This document shows positions 10,100 to 20,259 of a stretch of DNA of 64,000 bases, piece by piece. The DNA comes from Musa acuminata AAA Group (lineage: Eukaryota > Streptophyta > Magnoliopsida > Zingiberales > Musaceae): contig NC_088342.1 in assembly GCF_036884655.1 (NCBI RefSeq), positions 11,671,001 to 11,735,000 on the forward strand, given 5' to 3'. Both the position numbers and the translations under genes were made by a program. The notes under the pieces are model-generated. The model ran no database searches. It was not told the DNA's origin and saw nothing but the letters and a program-made list of their open reading frames with translations. How positions within the stretch are numbered: position 1 is the first letter of the stretch; each line of letters begins with the position of its first letter.

Positions 10100-10340
10100 G
10101 ATTGCTGTGGGAGGTGCAACTGCCCAAGCCAGGAGGTGCAACCGCCTGGGCTAAGTCTCCCAGGGAGACTGGGCGGTGCAACCGCCCCAGCGAGGAGGTG
10201 CAACCGCCTGGGCTCAGTCTCCAAGCGAGACTGGGCGGTGCAACCTCTCCTGACAGGAGGTAGCACCGCTTGAGCTCGGTCTTCGAGCTCTGGCAGGCGG
10301 TGCAACCGCCCCAGTCAGGAGGTGCAACCGCCTGATCCCG
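10100..10340. repeat. Cluster of GGCGGTGCAACCGCC-like palindromes in LTR U3
   Basis: About eight imperfect copies of GGAGGTGCAACCGCC / GGCGGTGCAACCGCC alternate with CCAGG and GAGACTGGGC spacers, ending about 55 bp above the TATA box. The same cluster occurs at 16550-16790, 17393-17515, 41520-41885 and, inverted, 56980-57180. CG-rich palindromes in this part of the LTR are a described Sirevirus feature. Confidence 0.85.
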
Positions 10341-10392
10341 GAATTCCGGGAATTGACAGTTTTGAGCTCCAAATTTGAACTGGGTTGGGGCC

Positions 10393-10400
10393 TATAAATA
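10393..10400 (+). promoter_or_regulatory. TATA box in the 5' LTR of element E
   Basis: TATAAATA within GGCCTATAAATACCCC, just below the palindrome cluster. The same box stands in the 3' LTR near 16837-16844, in the solo LTR at 17574-17580 and in LTR K near 41942. Transcription should begin near 10425. Confidence 0.7.
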
Positions 10401-11234
10401 CCCCACCCATTCAGCACTGAAAGGTAGCAACTTACACTCGAAATCTTGATATCTTTCTGTGATTCTTAGAGCTCAAAATTGTTGTAAAGGCCAAAAGTTC
10501 TCCTCCCTCTGTTCTTCAAAGTTTTGAGTTGTAAAGAGAGGAGAGAAAATTTCTGTAAGGGTTGTCTCCTAAGCCCGTCAAAAGGAGTGAAACTGTAAAA
10601 GGGTGGTTGGCCTTCGCCTATTGAAGGAAGGCCTCTAGTTGACGTCGGTGACCTCGTCGGTGGAGGAAGCCAAAAGTGGAGTAGGTCAAGATTGACCGAA
10701 CCACTCTAAATCTCGGTTTGCATTTACTTTGAGCATTTTATCTTTACTGCAAACCTCCTAAATAGCTACTGCCTTCTGCGCTTTTACGAACGAGTTTCTA
10801 AGTTCAGAGCTTTCCGAATCTGCGTCTAAACGTAAATCGACTTTTTCGTACGATCATTACATTTCAGTTTACGTTTACGTTTTGATTTCAATCATAACTG
10901 CAAACTGCCTTTTGCGCATTTATAAAACATATCTCGAAGTTCAATATCTTCAAAATTGACATTTAGACGTAAACCGGTTTTATCGTACGAACGTCGCATT
11001 TCAGTTTGCGCTTACATTCTGATTTTCATCATAAACTGCAAACTGCCTTTGTAGATTTACTTTAACGTCATCTCGCTTAATCTTAAGTTAAAGTAATCTT
11101 AGAATCGACTTTTACATCGAAATCATTTTTTATCAAACGAACGCAGCTTTCGGTTTTAATCGCTGAAAAATATCCGCTGCACTAATTCACCCCCCCCCCC
11201 CCCCCCCCCTCTTTGTGCTCTTGATCCTAACAGT

Positions 11235-11250
11235 TGGTATCAGAGCGGGG
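11235..11250 (+). promoter_or_regulatory. Primer binding site of element E
   Basis: TGGTATCAGAGCGGGG, two bases after the LTR, complementary to initiator Met tRNA as usual for Sireviruses. Confidence 0.88.
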
Positions 11251-11282
11251 TTGACTCTCAAATGGATTAAAACCCAAGAGAG

Positions 11283-12866
11283 ATGGCTTACGCCGGAAAC
11301 CAAGAGGGCCATTCTATTACACGTCCACCCATGTTCAATGGGACGGACTACACCTATTGGAAGACCCGAATGAGGATCTTTCTTATTTCTATGGATTTTG
11401 AACTTTGGAATCTTGTCGAAAACGGTTTTTCGAAGTCTTCTCTTCCAATGATCGATTGGAATGATTTGGAGAAGAAGGCTTTCGCTCTTAATGCAAAGGC
11501 TATGAATGCCTTATTTTGTGCACTTGATAAAAACGAGTTTAATTGTGTTTCGATTTGTGAAACCGCATTTGATATTTGGCACACACTCGAAGTGACTCAT
11601 GAAGGCACAAGTAGAGTGAAAGAGTCAAAAATCAATCTTTTGTTACACTCTTTTGAACTTTTCCGGATGAAACCGAGTGAGACTATTGGCGACATGTTTA
11701 CCCGTTTCACGAATGTCGTCAACGGTCTAAAAGGACTCGGAAAAAGTTTTTCGGATTTTGAGCTCGTAAATAAGATTCTAAGATCCCTTCCTAAAAGTTG
11801 GGATCCTAAAGTCACTGCTATTCAAGAGGCGAAAGATCTAAACAACTTCCCTCTTGAAGAACTAATCGGGTCATTAATGACCTACGAGATGACTTGTAAA
11901 GCTCATGAAGAGCACGAAGACATCCTTCCAAAGAACAGGAAGGATATGACACTTAAAACTTCAGAAGACCACTTGAGAGAAAACTCAAGTGATGAGGACT
12001 GTGACGATGACTTGGCACTTCTAACAAGAAAATTTAAAAAGTTCATTAAAAGAAACAAGTTTAAGAATGACACAAAAAACAAACTTGAACCCAAGAAGGA
12101 CCAAGTTATTTGCTATGAGTGCAAAAAGCCGGGACACTATAAGAGTGATTGTCCCCAAGTCAAAAAGAGAACATCAAAGAAGAAGGCGCTCAAAGCAACA
12201 TGGGATGATTCGAGCGCGTCCGAATAAGAGAAGTCCAACACCGAGCAAGTTGCTTATTACGCCTTAATAGCCATCGGAGAGGAGGTAACGAATTTAATAG
12301 ATGCAGATTTATCTTTCGATGAATTATTAAATGCCTTCCATGACTTATTTGATGAATACAAAATTATCAATAGAAAATACAAATTGCTAAAAAAAGAGCA
12401 TGATAGTCTTACTTGTGATTTTGATAAGTTAAAAACTGAATATCATGATAGTTTAAATTCATGCATCAAATGCCATGATCTAGAAACTCTCCAAAAAGAA
12501 AACTTGCTACTTAAGGACACCTTGAAGAAATTCGAGGTTGGTAGCAAGTCATTGAACATGATCCTTGCAAACAAGGGTCACGTTCCCAAAAGAAGTGGAA
12601 TTGGATTTGTGAGAAGTTCTTACCAAAATCCAACCACCTTCATAAAAGGCACCATCTTACATGTTCGACACCAAAACAAATGCAACTTTTATTACAAATT
12701 TGGACACAAGACGCATTATTGTCCATTCAAGAAAATTAGTCCAAACAAATTGATTTGGGTTCCTAAAGGAACCATGATAAATTCTATGCAACATGATAGA
12801 CAATATAGATCTATTTGTGAGGCACCCAAAAGTAAATGGGTACCTAAAAATCATCCCTTCCTGTAA
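11283..12866 (+). pseudogene. Gag of element E, one internal stop
   Basis: Sirevirus Gag of 527 codons in one frame, broken only by TAA at 12225-12227 (a GAA/GAG codon in relatives). It begins MAYAGNQEGHSITRPPMFNG. The copia Gag (UBN2-type) core has YWKTRMRIFL, FDIWHTLEVTHEGTSRVKES, KPSETIGDMFTRFTNVVNGL and ILRSLPKSWDPKVTAI. The zinc knuckle CYECKKPGHYKSDC near residues 280-293 is intact. A second, damaged knuckle near residues 463-477 reads CNFYYKFGHKTHYC. The reading frame ends at VPKNHPFL then TAA. Element F has an extremely similar Gag with pol behind it. In E nothing pol-like follows. Confidence 0.9.
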
Positions 12867-13752
12867 AAACATTAAAAACATAAAAATTTTAGGCTGGAGC
12901 AAAAAATAATATTCTGCTCCTTGATTCTCGATATTCATAACCCAAGATCCAAAAAGAACTCGCAATGTTCTTTAGCCTAAATTACAGACGGAGATTATAA
13001 ATTTAAAATCATAAATGCGACTTAGATACAACCTTATTTGACTTTTCAGAATTAGAAACGTATGATTCCCAAATTCACATATCCCCTAGATTTTCGAACC
13101 CATCAATTTCATCCATTCATAACCTTCGAATTTAACTCTGTATCATGAAGTGACTAAGTCTGTCATGAACTTGCAAGACTTACCAACTTGAAGAAACTAT
13201 CACAAACATGTGTACGACATTGAGAGTATGCACGTTAAAAATCTATCTTGATCATGCAAAAGTCCTTGTCTTAAAATGAAAATTCTTACGTAATTACGTA
13301 AGTAAAGTTGATTGCTCTGAATGAAAATTCTCCTCAAGACAGAAAAATTCTCAGATCAGATCACACTGATCAGAACAAGTGCTCACCGCCTGCAGGCGGT
13401 GGCACCACCCCAGCTGGAGGTAACAGCACCTCCAACTGTCACATGTTGCAAGCGATTGCACCGCTCCAGCCAGAGGTGCAACCGCCCGCAACTCTGCCCC
13501 TTTTTAACCCAAGCTAGGGCCGGCGATGAAACCGACCCCAACTCACTCCCTTCCTTCCTCTACTCTTCCAAGCCTCCTCCATCCCCATTTCTCCCATCTT
13601 AGCATCCAAAATACCCCTCATTTCGAAGCAAAGTATCAACAATCCTTCCCTCTCTTGAAGATCTCACTAAGGTACTCTCTAAGAAGCCCTTAAACTCTGT
13701 TTTTTGATTCATTTACTCTTGCTCATCACTATTGTTCTAAACAGCAGTAGTT
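12867..13752 (+). other. Region between gag and the accessory ORF of element E
   Basis: No protease or integrase motif is found where pol should begin. At 13385-13500 palindrome-type copies of GGTGCAACCGCC and GGCGGTGGCACC, like those of the LTR, reappear. 13540-13670 is pyrimidine-rich and reads like a plant 5' leader. A possible intron runs from AAG|GTACTC at 13672 to CTAAACAG at 13744, nine bases before the ATG of the ORF. Confidence 0.6.
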
Positions 13753-14862
13753 ATGGGATCTAGAAGATCCTCAAGGGACAAAGGAAAGAGGAGATTAGTA
13801 GAAGATTTTGATCTCACCCTTTTCGATTCAAAATACCATGCTGAAAAATTTTCCTCTTTCGAACTTAGGAGTGTCAATAAGGGAAAATACATAGACTTCA
13901 ATGAACTAAGAGACTTAGAGACAATCCAATGGTTTGCAAACTTAGATCTACTTCCAATTTTGCAAATTAACGAACCCATCTATCCAAGACTTGTTAGATT
14001 GTTTTACAACAATATACAAGTAGATGAAGAAGAAAGAATGTCCACCTATCTTTTAAGACAACACATCTCAATTACGGATAGATTCATTTGCGACATGATA
14101 GGCATTCCCATGAAAAGTAGAGGACTTTACTTTAGAGGATCATGGGATGATGAAACTGTTGGAACAACATACGTTGAAGCCCTAGGAACAATTTTTGCCA
14201 ATCCCAACTTAGCATTTGTTCCTAAAAGTTGTGAACATCTAATGCCTCTAAACACTAAGGTACTTCATCATATCCTAACTAGCATCATTCTCCCTAAACA
14301 ATACCATCATGATGAAGTAAGCCAATTAGAATTAGGAACTATGAATTTGATCATGAAAGGACATTACATCTGTCTTGGTTATCTTATCCAACAAAACATG
14401 TTAGAACTATCTAAGAAAGACATGATGCTCCTATATGGTGGTATAATCACTAGAATAATGAAAGCCTACGATATTCTAATACCACCGGAAGAAGAAGTAA
14501 TAAAAGTAGATAGATTTAGCATAATAAATAAAAATCTACTTCACCGATTAAGATGTTTTTATAGAAACGGTAACTGGGTTAGAATGCCAAGAAGAACTGA
14601 TCCCCCTCAACCTGAACCAGAACCGGAAACACCAGTATTTAGGGGTACCCAATCTCCTCCGATCTGTCCCTTTGAGGAAACACATCCATTTGAGCAAACT
14701 CATACATCATCTGTCGAAGATATTGGGATTCGGATGGACCGATTCGAACAAAGACAAGAACGGCTTGAACAACGACAAGATCAAATCCTATCTGAGCTGC
14801 AGCAAATTCATTGTCAATTTGACTCCTTGTTTAGGCACTTTAATTTTCCACCTCATGAATGA
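13753..14862 (+). CDS. Accessory ORF of element E, 369 codons, putative plant transposon protein
   Basis: Uninterrupted ORF in the place where pol or an env-like gene would stand. The N-terminus is basic (MGSRRSSRDKGKRR). A globular middle, about residues 40-270, includes LRDLETIQWFANLDLLPI, ISITDRFICDMIGIPMKSR, LNTKVLHHILTSIILPKQ, HHDEVSQLELGTMNLIMKG, HYICLGYLIQ and LLYGGIITRIMKAYDI. From memory this resembles the family catalogued as putative plant transposon protein domain, found in many plant retroelements and without a known function. A Pro/Glu-rich linker (PPQPEPEPETP) follows, then a coiled-coil tail with DRFEQRQERLEQRQDQ. I see no transmembrane segment, signal peptide, zinc knuckle or polymerase motif, so it does not look like an envelope protein. 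The ATG at 13753 is the first in frame and lies just after a splice-acceptor-like CAGCAG. Confidence 0.8.
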   Translation: MGSRRSSRDKGKRRLVEDFDLTLFDSKYHAEKFSSFELRSVNKGKYIDFNELRDLETIQWFANLDLLPILQINEPIYPRLVRLFYNNIQVDEEERMSTYLLRQHISITDRFICDMIGIPMKSRGLYFRGSWDDETVGTTYVEALGTIFANPNLAFVPKSCEHLMPLNTKVLHHILTSIILPKQYHHDEVSQLELGTMNLIMKGHYICLGYLIQQNMLELSKKDMMLLYGGIITRIMKAYDILIPPEEEVIKVDRFSIINKNLLHRLRCFYRNGNWVRMPRRTDPPQPEPEPETPVFRGTQSPPICPFEETHPFEQTHTSSVEDIGIRMDRFEQRQERLEQRQDQILSELQQIHCQFDSLFRHFNFPPHE

Positions 14863-16013
14863 GCTTGTATGAACACAATCATCTGTTGTTATTGTAAACT
14901 CCTTATGTTACTCACCATGATGTGCTTTGACTTGATCCTTGATATGGTTACCTGATATATTTTGAGCATATGTAGAGTTGTAAACATCTATCGTGGTAAA
15001 TATATGCCCTGTGCCTTGTGGTAAATATAAACTAAATGGTTATCTCGAATTTTATATTGAAACTAAAAGTTTTGAAAACCTTGTGCTTTGATTTCCATGA
15101 TAAATATAGTTTGAAAAAGTGATATACCAATGCATTTGATAAGTCATTGTCATTGATACTAAACATCAACTAGCTGACATGTTTGATTTCATAAGAACAA
15201 TTTGATTTCAGAAGAAGAGAATTAGGAATGTTGATGTGTCCGAATAGATAAACTAGTCAAAATTATTTTTCGGACTTTATTGAATGATCAAATCACTTGA
15301 TTCCCATGTGTTGAAATGTTTTGTCTTCATAATTTTATTTGAGAAACTATAGCATGAAAGAATTCATCTCATTTTCGGATTTGCTTAACAGTTGGAATGA
15401 CAAAAATCAAATACACTCTTATGACAAATATTTTTTTCCGAAATGGATTTGATAAAATGACTTTCCTCCTTCATGCAGAAAGGATTATAAAAAAAAAGGA
15501 GAAGAAGTATTCAAAGCATTATACGTATCATGCCTTCATTTATATGCTTGGTAACTTGCTTATATTGTTCTCCTGGTATCACATCTATCATGCTTTTTGT
15601 TGATGACAAAGGGGGAGAAATATATGAATTGATGCTATAAACACTGATGCTATGATTATGCCATGCCTGCATCATCAAGAAATATATGAACAGATGCCAT
15701 ATATAGAAATGCAACACTTGCTAAAATATTTGAAATGTGTACATTTGCTAAAATATTTGAAATATGTACATCATGTAATGATATCAAAATCTTACTTCAC
15801 AGCTTTACATGTTGATATCTTACAATATGATGAATTGCTTCAATTACCATCATTCAAAATTGCGATGTAAGAATGAATGTCAAGCCTTGACATCATTCTT
15901 CAGAGATGTCACTTGAATTCTTAGGTCTTGAATTCAAGAATGACTTATCTCAAGTATGGCATGTAGACAGGGGGAGTTAAGGTTAACTCCATTATCAATT
16001 GATTGTCATCATC
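14863..16013 (+). other. 3' non-coding region of element E
   Basis: AT-rich, with no gene. At 15598-15620 stands TTGATGACAAAGGGGGAGA and at 15968-15976 CAGGGGGAG, extra polypurine tracts typical of Sireviruses. A 24-bp tandem pair (ACATTTGCTAAAATATTTGAAAT type) lies at about 15718-15770. Confidence 0.7.
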
Positions 16014-16027
16014 AAAAAGGGGGAGAT
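16014..16027 (+). promoter_or_regulatory. Terminal polypurine tract of element E
   Basis: AAAAAGGGGGAGAT, immediately before the 3' LTR start at 16028. Confidence 0.88.
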
Positions 16028-18882
16028 TGTTGAATCTCGGATTTTGATGATGAAGTCAATTGTCATTTGTTGTCTAACCTATATGTTGAGATAAGTGTGC
16101 AGGATTAACTACGATGAAAGTAAGACATGCAGCAGGAGTTGCGCCGGAGTCATGACAATGATTATGTTGGGAGTTCGAGAGCTCAACGGAAGTTCGGACT
16201 GTCGTCGGAGGTTCTACGGGAACAAATCCGAGAAGTCCATAAGCTTGCCAAAGAAGCTCGTCGGAACTCACCAAGTGTATCGTCGCAAGTCCAGGAGTTT
16301 GCCGGAAGTCCGCAGGAGAATCACCGAGGGTTCATCGGATGATCGACGGAAGTTCGCCGGAAACTTGCCGGAAGAAGCGATTGACGCACCGGAGCAAGCT
16401 GCAGAAATTGTCTTAGGATTTATCGTAGTTAGCACAATGATTAAGTTGGAAATGGGAGGTGATCCCATTAGCTTAATCTTGGGGCAATTGGGCCCTTGAA
16501 AAACCCAATTTGGGCCGAATGGATCTACCCATTCGGACCCTGATTACTGTGGGAGGTGCAACCGCCCAAGCCAGGAGGTGCAACCGCCTGGGCTAAGTCT
16601 CCCAGGGAGACTGGGCGGTGCAACCGCCCCAGCGAGGAGGTGCAACCGCCTGGGCTCAGTCTCCAAGCGAGACTGGGCGGTGCAACCTCTCCTGATAGGA
16701 GGTAGCACCGCCTGAGCTCGGTCTTCGAGCTCTAGCAAGCGGTGCAATCGCCCCAGTCAGGAGGTGCAACCGCCTGATCCCGGAATTCCGGGAATTGACA
16801 GTTTTGAGCTCCAAATTTGAACTGGGTTAGGGCCTATAAATACCCCACCCATTCAGCACTGAAAGGTGTTGAATCTCGGATTTTGATGATAAAATCAATT
16901 GATGGGTTAATTGATCTAATCCATATTATTGAGCTAAGTGTGCAGGATTAACTACGATAACCAGAAAACACAAAGCAAGTATACCGGAGTCAAGTTCGAT
17001 GGACGTTTAAGAGTCCGAAGAATCGTCGGAGATGTTGCCGGAACCAATCGAGAAGAAATCGGGAACCTGTCGGAATTTTCGGAAGTTCGCCGAAGAGATC
17101 GTCGGAGGTTCACGGAGATCACCGAGAAGGCTCGGCTACTCGTTAAAGTCATCACAAGTTCGGGAGCTTGCTGGGAGTCCGTCGGAAGAAGTTCATCGGA
17201 AAGCTCGCCGAAACAAGACTCGACGTTCACGGTTGAAAGCTTGCTTAGGATGTGTTTTTTGTTATGTAGTTCACTTATAATTAGGATTAGGATTAAGAGA
17301 TAATCCTATATCCTGGTTAGGGGCCAACTGGGCCCAAAGTCAGATATGGTTTGGGCTAAAATTAAGCCAAACCAGTGAAATCGAAGAGTCAGGCGGTGGC
17401 ACCGCCCAGCACCCGAGAGCTGGGCGGTGACACCTCCTTGGCTGGGCGGTTGCACCGTCCAGCACCCGAGCGCTGGGCGGTGGCACCGCTTGGCTGGGCG
17501 GTGGCACCTCCAGCACCGGGAACCCAAAGAGAATTCAAATTTTGGAGCCTAAAATTTGAATCCTCTTGAGGCCTATAAATACCCCTCAAATCTCAACTGA
17601 GAGAACAACTTTTGAGCAGCAAGTAATTGAGAGAAAAGTCTTAGAAGAGTCTTTGCCTTTCTTGTTTTCATTTGCTAGTGTTCACCTCCTTCTTTCTTGC
17701 TGAAAATCTGTAAGAGAGTGAACCGCTTGTAAAAGTTGTAAGAGGGGTATTCACCCTTCCCTTTCAAGAGATTTGCTAGTGGAAGGTGGGAGCCTCATCG
17801 AAGAGGGGCCTCGCAAGTGGATGTAGGTCACTTGACCGAACCACTTTAAAAACAGCGTAATCTCTGGTTTGCATTTCATTACTGCTATTTACATTACTGC
17901 AATCCCTCTTACTGCTTTATTTCCTCATTACATTTACTGCACAACTTTGTGAATACGCTTTTAAGTTAAGCACTTCCAATTTCGATTTCTTATCGTACGA
18001 AAGATTTGTCTAAAACCGAAGTTTTAATTCACTGCACTAATTCACCCCCCCTCTTAGTGCCGCTCCGAACCTAACAAAAGGTAGCAACTTACACTCGAAA
18101 TCTTGATATCTTTCTCTGATTCTTAGAGCTCAAAATTATTATAAAGGCCAAAAGTTCTCCTCCCTCTGTTCTTCAAAGTTTTGAGTTGTAAAGAGAGGAG
18201 AGAAAATTTCTGTAAGGGTTGTCTCTTAAGCCCGTCAAAAGGAGTGAAACTGTAAAAGGGTGGTTGGCCTTCGCCTATTGAAGGAAGGCCTCTAGTTGAC
18301 GTCGGTGACCTCGTCGGTGGAGGAAGCCAAAAGTGGAGTAGGTCAAGATTGACCGAACCACTCTAAATCTCGGTTTGCATTTACTTTAAGCATTTTATCT
18401 TTACTGCAAACCTCCTAAATAGCTACTGCCTTCTCCGCTTTTACGAACGAGTTTCTAAGTTCAGAGCTTTCCGAATCTGCGTCTAAACGTAAATCGGCTT
18501 TTTCGTACGATCATTACATTTCAGTTTACGTTTACGTTTTGATTTCAATCATAACTGCAAATTGCCTTCTGCGCATTTATAAAACATATCTCGAAGTTCA
18601 GTATCTTCAAAATTGACATTTAGACGTAAACCAGTTTTATCGTACGAACGTCGTATTTCAGTTTGCGCTTGCATTCTGATTTTCATCATAAACTGCAAAC
18701 TGCCTTTGTAGATTTACTTTAACGTCATCTCGCTTAATCTTAAGTTAAAGTAATCTTAGAATCGGCTTTTACATCGAAATCGTTTTTTATCAAACGAACG
18801 CAGCTTTCGGTTTTAATCGTTGAAAAATATCCGCTGCACTAATTCACCCCCCCCCCCCCTCTTAGTGCTCTTGATCCTAACA
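16028..18882 (+). repeat. 3' LTR of element E, interrupted by a solo LTR
   Basis: Runs 16028-16866, then 18077-18882 after removal of the nested solo LTR and one copy of its duplication, about 1640 bp, matching the 5' LTR. Its C run is 13 nt (18847-18859) against 20 in the 5' LTR. Confidence 0.92.
16867..18076 (+). mobile_element. Solo Sirevirus-type LTR inside the 3' LTR of E
   Basis: 1210 bp, from TGTTGAATCTCGG to CTCCGAACCTAACA. The perfect 5-bp duplication AAAGG (16862-16866 and 18077-18081) matches the empty site at about 10425. It has the same architecture as the LTR of E (TATA at 17574-17580, palindromes at 17393-17515, C-rich end) but diverged sequence, so it belongs to a different subfamily. 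It was left by recombination between the two LTRs of a lost element. Confidence 0.93.
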
Positions 18883-20259
18883 ATTGGAATACATAGAATC
18901 CATCTCAGAATTCATGGCTTCTTGCCACTTCCTGGAGTCTATACTCATAATAGCCTCCTCGTAGGTCTGAGGATCAATATCCTCAATATCCTCTCCTCTA
19001 ATATGTCCCACATATCTCTCAGGAGGATGGGATACTCTATCAGACCTGCGTAAAGTTAAAACTTGTGTATTAGGTACCTGAACAGACTCGGGCTGTAGAG
19101 TGGTGCTTGAGCTTGGTTCTCCAATCTCGCTCAACTCTATCATTCTCCCATTGTCTCCGCCAAGAATGTGTTCCTTCTCAAGGAACACTGCTCTCTTAGC
19201 TACAAAGACCTTTTGGTCCTCGAGATGATAGAAATAATACCCACAAGTTTCCTTGGGGTATCCCACAAATTTGCATCGCTCTGTCCTTGATTCTAACTTA
19301 TCGGGGTTGTGTCTTTTAACATGGGTAGGGCAGCCCCAAATCTTAACAACCTTAAGATCAGGTTTCTTCCCTTTCCATATCTCATATGGTGTAGACACTA
19401 CCGACTTAGTTGAAACTCTATTCAGAAGGTAAGCTGCGGTTTCTAGGGCATATCCCCAGAATGAGATGGGTAGGTCAGCGAAACTCATCATGGACCGTAC
19501 CATATCTAATAACGTACGATTTCTCTTTTCAGAGACACCATTGAGCTGAGGTGTATAAGGAGGTGTCCATTGGGATAATATCCCATGGTCCTTGAGGAAC
19601 TGAGTAAACTCTGTACTTAAGTACTCACCTCCTCGATCTGATCGAAGAGTTTTGATACTCTTTCCAATCTAGTTCTCCACCTCATTCTTATACTCTCTGA
19701 ATTTCTCAAAGGCCTCAGACTTATATTTCATTAAGTACACATATCCATACCTTGAGAAATCATTAGTAAATGTAATGAAGTAGGAGTAACCTCCAATGGC
19801 ATGAGTTGACATGGGTCCACAAACATCACTATGTATGAGTTCCAACAACTCAGTGGCTCTCTCTCCAGTTCCACTAAATGGAGAGTTGGTCAGTTTTCCA
19901 CGAAGGCAAGGCTCACAAGTTACATATGACGCATAGTCGAATGGATCTAGATATCCATCATTTAGCAATTTTTGAATCCTTCTTTCATAGATGTGACCTA
20001 GCCTACAATGCCACAAGTATGCACTATTCTCCTCATCTTGTTTCCTCTTAGACACTTACATTCATGATATGTGGAGTAGTGTCTTGCATAAACAAACCTT
20101 TATGCAATATTTCTCTCGTCAATCTCCCCTCGGCTTTGCTAGAATTTACAATAAATTGTAGATATAATAAAAAATACTGGTATCCAATACCAATGCACTA
20201 TCACAAAAATCTGACAATTAGAGATTGATCATGAATGTACCTGAAGCTTCTCCAAGCTT
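18883..20259 (-). pseudogene. Protease remnant and integrase of element A
   Basis: Reading right to left, the protease begins near 20190 with WVLDT. The usual GSAYHIC part is mutated and about 230 bp present in element C are deleted. The integrase zinc domain follows: YLWHCRLGHIYERRI...CEPCLRGK near 19880-20040. The catalytic core begins IHSDVCGPMSTHAIGGY. A stop (CAG to TAG) lies in VEN*IGKSI, followed by LRSDRGGEY with the second catalytic Asp. The C-terminal half reads MVRSMMSFADLPISFWGYA and PYEIWKGKKPDLKVVKIWGC, and ends at EMDSMYSN where element E inserts. Beyond repair as an active enzyme. Confidence 0.88.

Larger units (their letters stand above)
9586..11232 (+). repeat. 5' LTR of element E
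   Basis: 1647 bp, from TGTTGAATCTCG to GATCCTAACA. It contains a cluster of CG-rich palindromes (10100-10340), TATAAATA at 10393-10400, and a run of 20 C at 11190-11209 just before the end. Confidence 0.93.
9586..18882 (+). mobile_element. Element E: gag-only Sirevirus with an accessory ORF
   Basis: Sirevirus-type copia element inserted in the pol of element A. The 5' LTR is 9586-11232, the primer site 11235-11250, gag 11283-12866, the accessory ORF 13753-14862, the terminal polypurine tract 16014-16027 and the 3' LTR 16028-18882 (holding a solo LTR). No protease, integrase, RT or RNase H motif appears in the 4.8-kb interior. It fits the class of terminal-repeat retrotransposons with GAG (TR-GAG), which need pol in trans. 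Over about the first 850 aligned bases I count by eye roughly two dozen LTR differences, mostly transitions, so it is among the younger insertions. The flanks CCAAT and ATTGG do not form a direct target duplication. Confidence 0.85.

Noticed and set aside
13308..13602. Short frames between gag and the accessory ORF of element E
   Set aside because: They arise from the palindromic LTR-like words and a pyrimidine-rich leader; no family resemblance.
13753..14862. Reading the accessory ORF of E as an envelope gene
   Set aside because: It sits in an env-like position, but there is no signal peptide, transmembrane helix or fusion-type segment, and the middle resembles an uncharacterised plant transposon protein family.
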